Shown in pieces: positions 57,717 through 64,000 of a stretch of DNA of 64,000 bases. Below the pieces are notes generated by a model. That model did not search any database, was not told the origin of the DNA, and saw nothing but the letters and a program-made list of their open reading frames with translations. The stretch covers positions 62,001 through 126,000 of the forward strand of contig WTFV01000178.1 in assembly GCA_011523845.1 (NCBI GenBank), written 5' to 3'. The DNA is from Acidobacteriota bacterium (GTDB lineage Bacteria; Acidobacteriota; Vicinamibacteria; Vicinamibacterales; UBA8438). The first letter of the stretch is position 1; each line of letters begins with the position of its first letter. Both the position numbers and the translations under genes were made by a program.

Positions 57717-59696
57717 ATGAGACGACGACTCCCTCTCGCTCGACGTCGTCTGCGCCCGCCCGATGCCCCGTGGCGCGGATTCCTGGTCGAGCGTCGTCTG
57801 CGCCCGCACCATTTCCTGCGGCGCAGACTTCTGGCGCTCCTGCTGGCGTGCGTCGTGGCGGCTTGTGATTCCGGGCCGGCTGCGACGGATGGGCCGGCCG
57901 ACGATCCCGCGCGGCGCGACCTGCACTCGTACGCCAACAGCGACGAGATTCGGGTGACCCACGTCGAGCTCGACCTGGAGGTGCGGTTCGACGAACGCCG
58001 CCTGCGCGGGTCGGCGATGCTGTCGTTCGACCGCCTGCAGGAGGGCGCGGACGTGCTGGTGCTCGACACGCGCGATCTGACGATCACCGCCGTCGAGAGC
58101 TGGTCGCCCAATGGCGGCTTCGACGCCGCCACCTGGTCGCTGGCCGAGGCCGAGGGCGTGCTGGGAGCCGCGCTCACCGTGGTCCTGCCCCCGCAGGCGA
58201 CGCGCGCCCGGGTGACCTACGAGACGAGCCCGGAGGCTTCGGGGCTGCAGTGGCTGACCCCGGCGCAGACCGCCGGCGGGGAGCATCCCTTCATGTTCAC
58301 GCAGTCGCAGGCGATCCACGCGCGGAGCTGGATCCCGCTGCAGGACAGTCCGGCCGTGCGGGTGACCTACGGCGCCCGCGTCCGGACGCCCGGGGGACTG
58401 CGCGCGGTGATGAGCGCCGCCAACGATCCGGACGCGCCGGCCGACGGCGACTACCGCTTCGACATGCCGCAGCCGATCCCCTCCTACCTGATCGCGCTGG
58501 CCGCCGGCGATCTCGCGTTCCGTTCCCTCGGCGAGCGGACCGGCGTCTACGCCGAGCCGTCCGTCGTGGAGGCCGCCGCGGCGGAGTTCGTCGACACCGA
58601 GTCGATGATGGCGGCGACCGAGCGGCTCTACGGTCCCTACCGCTGGGAGCGCTACGACCTGCTCGTGCTGCCGCCCAGCTTTCCGTTCGGCGGCATGGAG
58701 AATCCGCGGCTGACCTTCGCGACGCCGACGATCCTGGCCGGCGACCGGAGCCTCGTCTCGCTGGTGGCCCACGAGCTGGCGCACTCGTGGTCCGGGAACC
58801 TCGTGACCAATGCCACCTGGCGCGATTTCTGGTTGAACGAGGGGTTCACGGTGTACCTGGAGCGCCGTATCGTGGAGGAGGTGTACGGGGCGGAACGCGA
58901 GACGATGGAGGCCGTGCTCGGGCTGCAGGCGCTGCACGCCGACCTGGAGCGGCTCGACGACCCGGACGAAGTCCTCCACGTCGATCTCGCCGGCCGCGAT
59001 CCCGACGCCGGGATGACGCAGGTGCCCTACGAGAAAGGGGCGCTGTTCCTCCGCCACCTCGAGGAGGCGGCCGGCCGCGAGCGGTTCGACGCGTTCCTGC
59101 GGGGCTACTTCGATCACTTCGCGTTCCGGAGCATCACGACGGCCGACTTTCTGGCTTACGCGGCCGAGCACCTTCTCGACGACGAGACGCTAGCCGGCAC
59201 GGTGCCGGTGGAGGAGTGGGTCCGCGCCCCGGGTCTGCCCGCCGGTGCGCCGCAGCCGGTGTCCGCGGCGTTCGACGTTGTCGAGACGGCGGCGGCGCGA
59301 TGGGCGGGCGGAGAGTCGCGGGCCGCCGACCTGGAGACCTCGGCGTGGACGACCCACGAGTGGCTCCATTTCCTCGCGGTTCTGCCGGAGCGCCTCGACG
59401 CCCCGCGGATGGCGGAGCTGGATGCCGCCTTCGGCCTCACCGAGTCGCCGAACGCCGAGATCGCCCACCAGTGGCTGCTCATCGCGATCCGCAACGCCTA
59501 CCGCCCGGCGGACGGCCGGCTGGAACGCTACCTCCTCGGGATCGGCCGGCGGAAGCTGATCCTGCCCCTGTACGCGGCGCTGGCTGCCACCCCGGCTGGC
59601 CGCGAACGGGCCCGCGCGATCTACCGCCGAGCCCGACCGGGCTATCACCCGATCGCCACCGGCTCGATCGACCCGCTCGTCGGGTGGGACGAATAG
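57717..59696 (+). CDS. M1-family zinc aminopeptidase, lipoprotein
   Basis: 659 residues from ATG 57717. An Arg-rich start with a duplicated stretch (RRRLRPPDAPWRG, VERRLRPHHF) precedes the leader LLALLLACVVAACDSG with a lipobox (VAAC). M1 motifs: PFGGMENPRLTFATP (GGMEN exopeptidase motif) and HELAHSWSGNL with WLNEGFTVYLERR (His352, Glu353, His356, Glu375). The C-terminal helical domain resembles leukotriene-A4-hydrolase-type M1 enzymes. It removes N-terminal residues from peptides at the envelope. The frame is open to 57585, but the lipoprotein leader places the start near 57717. Confidence 0.88.
   Translation: MRRRLPLARRRLRPPDAPWRGFLVERRLRPHHFLRRRLLALLLACVVAACDSGPAATDGPADDPARRDLHSYANSDEIRVTHVELDLEVRFDERRLRGSAMLSFDRLQEGADVLVLDTRDLTITAVESWSPNGGFDAATWSLAEAEGVLGAALTVVLPPQATRARVTYETSPEASGLQWLTPAQTAGGEHPFMFTQSQAIHARSWIPLQDSPAVRVTYGARVRTPGGLRAVMSAANDPDAPADGDYRFDMPQPIPSYLIALAAGDLAFRSLGERTGVYAEPSVVEAAAAEFVDTESMMAATERLYGPYRWERYDLLVLPPSFPFGGMENPRLTFATPTILAGDRSLVSLVAHELAHSWSGNLVTNATWRDFWLNEGFTVYLERRIVEEVYGAERETMEAVLGLQALHADLERLDDPDEVLHVDLAGRDPDAGMTQVPYEKGALFLRHLEEAAGRERFDAFLRGYFDHFAFRSITTADFLAYAAEHLLDDETLAGTVPVEEWVRAPGLPAGAPQPVSAAFDVVETAAARWAGGESRAADLETSAWTTHEWLHFLAVLPERLDAPRMAELDAAFGLTESPNAEIAHQWLLIAIRNAYRPADGRLERYLLGIGRRKLILPLYAALAATPAGRERARAIYRRARPGYHPIATGSIDPLVGWDE
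57744..57807. repeat. Direct repeat of CGTCGTCTGCGCCCGC inside the M1 gene start
   Basis: Copies at 57744-57759 and 57792-57807, period 48 bp (16 codons). They are followed at 57817 by CTGCGGCGCAGACTTCTGG, similar to hairpin 2 of the dispersed element. The duplication lies within the N-terminal Arg-rich segment of the lipoprotein. Confidence 0.6.
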
Positions 59697-59799
59697 CCGA
59701 CATCCGATCTTCGAAAGCCCGGATTCTCGGACGCTCGCGTTTGTGCTCGAGGCACTCGACCGCAGCGCGCATCCGATCGGTGTTCCACCGTGTCCAGTC

Positions 59800-59819
59800 G
59801 CCGGTTTCCGGAAACCGGC
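59800..59819. other. Perfect 20-bp palindrome in the gap before the Hsp20 gene
   Basis: GCCGGTTTCCGGAAACCGGC is fully self-complementary. It lies in the about 260-bp gene-free region after the M1 gene, about 105 bases past its stop. It could form a terminator-like cruciform or bind a dimeric protein. Confidence 0.45.
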
Positions 59820-59955
59820 TCGGTCTCGTGCTCCGGCCTGCGGCGACTCTTCTCGATCGCAAGGCCTCCCAACAAGGAAGAGTCGTTTCCCGCCGGGAAC
59901 TTCTCAAGGCGGAAGCCCGTCTCATCTCTTGTGTGAGCATGTTGCACTCATAAAA

Positions 59956-59986
59956 CTTGACTTATACAAGATAAGCACTGTAGAGT
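59956..59986 (+). promoter_or_regulatory. Candidate Hsp20 promoter with overlapping inverted repeat
   Basis: TTGACT (59957-59962) and TAGAGT (59981-59986) are 18 bases apart. The -35 is covered by CTTG-ACTTATA-CAAG (59956-59970). The inverted repeat recalls the HAIR operator of HspR or a MerR-type site without matching either fully. This AT-rich island stands out in the GC-rich context. Confidence 0.5.
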
Positions 59987-59992
59987 GAGTGC

Positions 59993-60085
59993 ATGGCTGA
60001 CACGAGCAACGCCGCGCCGGGCACTGGGGCCGGCGCGCAGGGACGCGGAGAGAAGGCGTCAGAAGGAGGAGGACCGAGATGTTGA
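59993..60085 (+). CDS. Possible 30-residue upstream ORF overlapping the Hsp20 start
   Basis: ATG 59993 opens MADTSNAAPGTGAGAQGRGE and ends at TGA 60083-60085, overlapping the Hsp20 ATG (60079). It starts about 6 bases after the putative -10. It may be a leader peptide coupling translation, or only an artefact. Confidence 0.25.
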   Translation: MADTSNAAPGTGAGAQGRGEKASEGGGPRC

Positions 60086-60528
60086 GCATGACGCGTTGGA
60101 ACCCGTTCGAGGAGCTGACCGGCCTGCATCGGGAGATGGACCGCGTGTTCGGCCGCTACGTCGGCGACGAGCGTGCGGGGACGCCGGAGACGGCCTGGAT
60201 CCCGGCCACGGAGATCGACCGGGGCGACGAGGGCTGGCGGGTGCGGGTGGCACTGCCGGGAATCGATCCCAAGAACGTGCACATCGACCTGCACGGCAAC
60301 AGCCTGACGGTCACCGGCGAGCGCACGCGCACCGGGAAGGACGTCCCGGGAGGCACGTCCGAGTTCCACTACGGGCGCTTCGAGCGCGCCTTCACGCTGC
60401 CGGCCAACGTCGACACCGAGAAGGTCAGCGCCGACTACGTCCACGGCGTGCTGGAACTGACCCTGCCGCTGGCGGAGACGGCCAAGCCGCGGCGGATCGC
60501 TATCGGCGCGGGCGAGCGCGCCGCGTAG
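60079..60528 (+). CDS. Hsp20/alpha-crystallin small heat-shock protein
   Basis: 149 residues from ATG 60079, with AGAAGGAGGAGG 8 bases upstream; ATG 60088 is a second option. The start RWNPFEELTGLHREMDRVFG is the classical bacterial Hsp20 N-terminus. The alpha-crystallin domain spans about residues 40-140, including VRVALPGIDPKNVHIDLHGN and GVLELTLPLAE, with the usual late G-x-L motif. It holds unfolding proteins in the cytoplasm. Preceded by an AT-rich promoter with an inverted repeat. Confidence 0.92.
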   Translation: MLSMTRWNPFEELTGLHREMDRVFGRYVGDERAGTPETAWIPATEIDRGDEGWRVRVALPGIDPKNVHIDLHGNSLTVTGERTRTGKDVPGGTSEFHYGRFERAFTLPANVDTEKVSADYVHGVLELTLPLAETAKPRRIAIGAGERAA

Positions 60529-60750
60529 GCCGACCGGCGCCCGTCACCGGCAGCCCGGGGCGACCGCGGGAGTCGTCTCGGGCTGTGTCGTCTGCGGCGT
60601 GTTTCGGTCGAGGCGGACTGCCGGGTTTTGCGAGACCGGCGGGTAGGATGCGACCCCACTGGCCCCCGCCCGCGGAGGCAACCGCCGGATGGGGCGCCGA
60701 TTGCCTGCCTCGGCCGTCGGGAACGCGTTGAGTGACCGCCGGGGAGCGGC

Positions 60751-61011
60751 CTACTTGCCTTCCTGCGCGGCCTTCTCGGCCGCTTCCTTGGCGCGTTGCT
60801 CTTCTTCGAAGTACTCGCGCTGCCAGTCGGGCATCGCCTGCGGTCCGGTGACCATTCCGGCTATGTCGGGATCGTGATCGGTGGGGCGCGGCGGGGCTTC
60901 CTGGCGCCGGACCTTCGCCTCCGCGCGCCGCTCCGTCTTCATGCGAGCACGCTCCTGACGGGCACGCTCGCGCTGCCGCTTCGTCTGGGTGGGACGACCT
61001 CGGTTCGCCAT
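60751..61011 (-). CDS. Small basic protein of unknown function
   Basis: 86 residues from ATG 61011 with GGAGGAG upstream. A strongly basic start (MANRGRPTQTKRQRERARQE) is followed by a conserved-looking centre (DPDIAGMVTGPQAMPDWQRE) and an acidic/Lys tail. It may bind nucleic acid. I know similar short proteins in acidobacterial genomes but no function. Confidence 0.65.
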   Translation of the reverse strand: MANRGRPTQTKRQRERARQERARMKTERRAEAKVRRQEAPPRPTDHDPDIAGMVTGPQAMPDWQREYFEEEQRAKEAAEKAAQEGK

Positions 61012-61127
61012 ACGTCTCCTCCGGTCTGCTGAAGAAGGTGAGCGCGCGCAGCGCTCCAAGAACTACGCAGTTTAGCAGACGGGACGCGGCGCCGCGAGGG
61101 AGGGACCGCCGCGGTCGTCCCCGGGGC

Positions 61128-61760
61128 TCAGAGCTCCAGCTCGTCCGCCTTGCGGGTAACGAACTCGATCGCCTCGCGCGGGGTCTCGTACGCGGCGAGC
61201 ACGCGATTGCCCCGGAAGCCGACGTCGGCGATGCCGATCGGGCTGGTGTAGTAGGCGTCCACCGTCATCATGCGGACCCAGTTGAAGAAACCGACCCCCG
61301 GCCGCAGGTCCGGGGACGACGAGTCCCCGCGCTCGGCGGCGACCAGCCCGTCCAGCATTCCCCGCTGCTGGGCGTCGCTCGCGTCCGCGAAGGTCCGGTC
61401 GTGGGCGCTGCGGGTGGCCGCATCGAGCCAGGCGAGCCCGTCCACGTACAGGCGCCGCAGGTCGGGATTCCGGCTGCAGAGCAGGTCGATGAACTCGGGC
61501 GCCCCCGCGTCCACGGCGCTCCCCCCGCCGTCGTCGGCCGGCACGATCAGCTCGGCAAGACGGACGACCGTGCGGAACTGGTGCGCATCGAGGGCCGCCG
61601 GCGAGTAGCCTCCCGGCTGCGCCCGCGCCTCGCCGGCCAGCGCATGGACCACCCGCGCCGCCTCGACGTTGAACGCCCCGGCCCCCGCCGCGGTGACCGC
61701 CAGCGCCAACTGCCGCAGCACCTCGCGGCGCGTGACACCCGTCTCGCCCGTCGTCGTCAC
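61128..61760 (-). CDS. Gluconate 2-dehydrogenase subunit 3-family protein, Tat-exported
   Basis: 210 residues from GTG 61760 with GGAGG upstream. A twin-arginine leader (TRREVLRQLALAVTAAGAGA) is followed by the subunit 3 domain, including VRLAELIVPADDGGGSAVDA and GAPEFIDLLCSRNP. In characterised flavin-cytochrome dehydrogenases this subunit accompanies a GMC catalytic subunit to the periplasm; the GMC gene lies 160 bases upstream on the same strand. The cytochrome subunit is not in view. Confidence 0.85.
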   Translation of the reverse strand: MTTTGETGVTRREVLRQLALAVTAAGAGAFNVEAARVVHALAGEARAQPGGYSPAALDAHQFRTVVRLAELIVPADDGGGSAVDAGAPEFIDLLCSRNPDLRRLYVDGLAWLDAATRSAHDRTFADASDAQQRGMLDGLVAAERGDSSSPDLRPGVGFFNWVRMMTVDAYYTSPIGIADVGFRGNRVLAAYETPREAIEFVTRKADELEL

Positions 61761-61920
61761 GATGCCGCCTCCAGAGGTTCCGCCTCCGCCTGCTCCCGAA
61801 CGGAGCAGACTCCTAGTGGTCCGTCACGCCCTGATCTTCGGACACGGACATGGGTCTACAGCGCGTGAGCGTTGACGAATCCCGGCGCCGCGCACCCGAA
61901 CATTTGGGCGTGGCACAGCA

Positions 61921-63633
61921 CTAGATCTCGCCGCTCCGCATCGCCTCGGCCAGGTACTCCGAGGCGCGCCAGGCGAGCGCGTTGATGGTCAGCGTCGGGT
62001 TCTTGTCCGGGTTGCTCACGAAACCGGCCGCGTCGCACACGAACAGGTTGCGCGCGTCGTGCGCCTGGCAGAATCCGTTCAGCGCCGAGGTCCGCGGGTC
62101 GTCTCCCATGCGGACCGTCCCCACCTCGTGGATGATGCTGCCGCCGATCGAGATCCCGGCGGCGTCGCGTCTGCCCGGCGGCTGCGGCTCCCCGCCCATC
62201 AGGGTGATCAGCTCGTTGAACGTCTCTCGCATGTGCCGGGCCTGGAGACGCTCGTGGTCGCTCCACTGGAAGTGGAAGCGCAGGACCGGGATGCCGTAGC
62301 GATCGACCACGTCCGGATCGATCTCGCAGAAGCTCCGCTCGTTGGGTATCATCTCCCCGCGTCCGGCGAAGGCGACCCGCGTGCCGTAGTCGCGCCGCGC
62401 CTGCTCCTTGATCGCGACGCCGTAGCCGGCGCGGCGCGCCGATCCGCCGAAGGTCCCGATGCCGGGCATGCCGTACCCGCCGCCGATCTCGATGTGATAG
62501 CCGCGCGGGAAGCCCAGCGCCTCCTGACGCTCCCAGCCCCACCACGGCATGTAGAGATGGGCGCCGCCGGCCCCGTCGCTGTTGTAGCGGGGCAGCCCCT
62601 CGAGGGCGGGTACCGTCCCGCCGATGTCGTAGCCGACCGTGTCCATCAGGTAGCGGCCGACCACGCCGGAGGAATTGCCGACGCCGTCGGGATGCTCGGC
62701 GGTCTTCGAGTTCAGCAGCAGGCGGGCCGACTCGCAGGCGCTCGCCGCCAGCACGAGCACGCGGCAGCGCACCCGCCGTTCCTCCCCGGTCCGCTTGTCG
62801 ACGTAGACGACGCCGTCGACGTTGCCGCTCTCGCCGGTGGTGATCGCCCGCGCCATGGCCTGGTCGATCACCTCGAGCCGGCCGGTTTCGAGGGCCGGGA
62901 AGATCTGCGTCTGGCTCGCCGAGTAGTTCGACCCGGTCAAGCAGCCGCGGCCGCACTGCCCGCAGTAGTGGCAGGCCGGCCGGCCGTTGATCGCCCGCGT
63001 GATCACCGCCCGCCGGTTGGGGATGCAGGGGATGCCCATCCGCCGGCTGGCGCGCTGGATGAGCAGCTCGTGCGCCTTGGGCGGCGGCGGGTCGTGAAAG
63101 ATGCCGTCCGGCGCGCTCCGGAGCCCTTCGCGGCTTCCGACCACGCCGATGAACGTCTCGGCCTTGTCGTAGTAGGGGGCGAGGTCGTCGTAGCCGATCG
63201 GCCAGTTCCAGCCCAAGCCGTCGCGGTCGTAGGGCTTGAAGTCGTAGTCGGAGAACCGTAGCGAAATGCGGCCGTAGTGATTCGTCCGGCCACCGACGAT
63301 CCGCGAGCGGAACCACCAGAAGTCCCCGGTGTCGTCGGCCACGGTGTACGGCTCGCCGTCGAGCTCCCACCCGCCGCTCGTGGTGGTGAAGAATCCGAAC
63401 GGCTTGCCGCGGCCGAAGTAGCCGCGGCCCCCTTCGTCGGCGCCCCGGTGGTCGTAGTCGTACGGCCAGCGGTGCTCCTTGAACTCGGCGTAGGGGTCGA
63501 GCATCGGTCCCGCCTCGAGCAGCGTGACGCGGACACCGAGGCCGGTCAGCACGTGCGCGACGGTCGCGCCGCCGGCTCCCGAGCCGATGACGACAACGTC
63601 GTGCACCTCCGTCCGGGGCTGAACCGATGGCAT
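61921..63633 (-). CDS. GMC-family FAD oxidoreductase (large subunit)
   Basis: 570 residues. FAD site VVVIGSGAGGATVAHVLTGL then LLEAGPMLDPYAE; middle motifs YFGRGKPFGFFTTTSGGW and SRIVGGRTNHYGRISLRFSD; a Cys cluster PACHYCGQCGRGCLTGSNYS; and the C-terminal HEVGTVRMGDDPRTS, SNPDKNPTLTINALAWRASE. It oxidises an alcohol or sugar and is paired with the subunit 3 gene downstream. It has no Tat leader itself, so it may be carried out by its partner. No strong ribosome site is seen at ATG 63633. Confidence 0.9.
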   Translation of the reverse strand: MPSVQPRTEVHDVVVIGSGAGGATVAHVLTGLGVRVTLLEAGPMLDPYAEFKEHRWPYDYDHRGADEGGRGYFGRGKPFGFFTTTSGGWELDGEPYTVADDTGDFWWFRSRIVGGRTNHYGRISLRFSDYDFKPYDRDGLGWNWPIGYDDLAPYYDKAETFIGVVGSREGLRSAPDGIFHDPPPPKAHELLIQRASRRMGIPCIPNRRAVITRAINGRPACHYCGQCGRGCLTGSNYSASQTQIFPALETGRLEVIDQAMARAITTGESGNVDGVVYVDKRTGEERRVRCRVLVLAASACESARLLLNSKTAEHPDGVGNSSGVVGRYLMDTVGYDIGGTVPALEGLPRYNSDGAGGAHLYMPWWGWERQEALGFPRGYHIEIGGGYGMPGIGTFGGSARRAGYGVAIKEQARRDYGTRVAFAGRGEMIPNERSFCEIDPDVVDRYGIPVLRFHFQWSDHERLQARHMRETFNELITLMGGEPQPPGRRDAAGISIGGSIIHEVGTVRMGDDPRTSALNGFCQAHDARNLFVCDAAGFVSNPDKNPTLTINALAWRASEYLAEAMRSGEI

Positions 63634-63731
63634 TGGAGACCTGGTTGCAAGTCGTACTGGGAGTCCGTTACCCGGCCTTCCGCGCCGGCCGGGGCCCGAC
63701 GGAAAGCCGCCCGTGCCGACGTGCCGGCGCG

Positions 63732-64000
63732 CTACCAGCGCGGTTCGCGGCGCCGACCCCCGAAGCCATCGTCGGGCGGCCCCTCCGGCCGCGGCGCGCG
63801 CGGCCGAGCCTCGTTGACCGCGAGCCGGCGGCCCTGGAACTCGGTCTGATCCAGCTCGCTGATCGCCTGTTGAGCGTCCTCGTCGTTCACCATCTCGACG
63901 AACGCAAAGCCGCGCGGGCGCCCCGTCGCCCGATCCGTCACGATATATACCGAATCGATGGTTCCGAACCGCGAGAAGAGATCGCGCAGATCGTCCTCTC
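63732..64000 (-). CDS. RRM-type RNA-binding protein, 5' end beyond the window
   Basis: 89 codons visible, open at the window edge. EDDLRDLFSRFGTIDSVYIV leads to VTDRATGRPRGFAFVEMVND, the RNP1 octamer of an RNA-recognition motif, then AISELDQTEFQGRRLAVNEA. The tail is Arg/Gly/Pro-rich (RPEGPPDDGFGGRRREPRW), as in bacterial RNA-binding glycine-rich proteins. These bind single-stranded RNA and are often cold-induced. Confidence 0.88.
   Translation of the reverse strand, partial: EDDLRDLFSRFGTIDSVYIVTDRATGRPRGFAFVEMVNDEDAQQAISELDQTEFQGRRLAVNEARPRAPRPEGPPDDGFGGRRREPRW

Overview
The window is high-GC (roughly 70 percent by eye) and looks like a chromosome segment of a Gram-negative heterotroph, most likely an acidobacterium of the Vicinamibacteria type. 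The evidence is gene content, not 16S: Spy/LTXXQ proteins under an ECF sigma/anti-sigma pair, an ECF sigma factor overlapping a Ser/Thr kinase, three paralogues of an unnamed secreted family that I associate with acidobacterial genomes, a DUF6152 protein, a DUF5916 outer-membrane protein, a PQQ beta-propeller, planctomycete-type PSD1 (DUF1549/DUF1553) and DUF1501 genes, a GMC oxidoreductase with its subunit 3, and many exported hydrolases. I found no tRNA, rRNA or complete insertion sequence.

Layout. 1-28.9 kb is mostly a metabolic and envelope region: the N-terminal part of a Na+/solute symporter, secreted-family proteins with DUF5916, an NHL propeller, a sialidase-like lipoprotein, a lytic transglycosylase, an M20 peptidase, a PQQ propeller, a cytochrome b, an MBOAT acyltransferase, the sigma/anti-sigma/Spy locus, a NYN-cold-shock protein with a repeat tail, and the PSD1-DUF1501 pair. 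An AbiEii-type toxin locus sits inside it at 2.5-4.0 kb. 28.9-41.8 kb is an accessory zone: HigBA; a ParD-like antitoxin with a truncated ParE; an AAA ATPase-PD-(D/E)XK protein bracketed by duplicated HigA 3' ends; a retropepsin-like protease; a broken DUF4143 ATPase carrying a 100-bp two-hairpin repeat; RNase HI; a HicB fragment; a NYN-OST-HTH protein; ASCH, RES and Xre/ParS genes; and a caspase-like protein. 41.8-64 kb returns to envelope and catabolic genes: tandem serine hydrolases, an OmpK/Tsx-type porin, an amidohydrolase, an ECF-kinase pair, a sulfatase, an exported HpcH-type aldolase, an M1 peptidase, Hsp20, GMC oxidoreductase and an RRM protein. It is interrupted by an MNT-HEPN module, a PD-(D/E)XK nuclease and more ATPase remnants.

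How the genes work together. The exported enzymes (PSD1/DUF1501, sulfatase, serine hydrolases, M1 and M20 peptidases, amidohydrolase, PQQ and GMC oxidoreductases) point to scavenging of complex organic matter at the cell surface, with electrons passed to membrane cytochromes. Envelope stress is probably sensed by the ECF/anti-sigma/Spy cluster. The accessory zone looks like a landing site for toxin-antitoxin and defence-type genes, with visible decay.

Two structural themes stand out. First, short direct-repeat pairs (16-40 bp, period about 48-78 bp) recur at or just before gene starts, and one pair (9336-9425) has type I-E CRISPR geometry. Second, a 100-bp two-hairpin repeat occurs in at least two near-complete copies inside genes, with partial copies elsewhere. 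Several genes also have a -10-like hexamer 5-9 bases before the start codon and no Shine-Dalgarno site, which suggests leaderless mRNAs.
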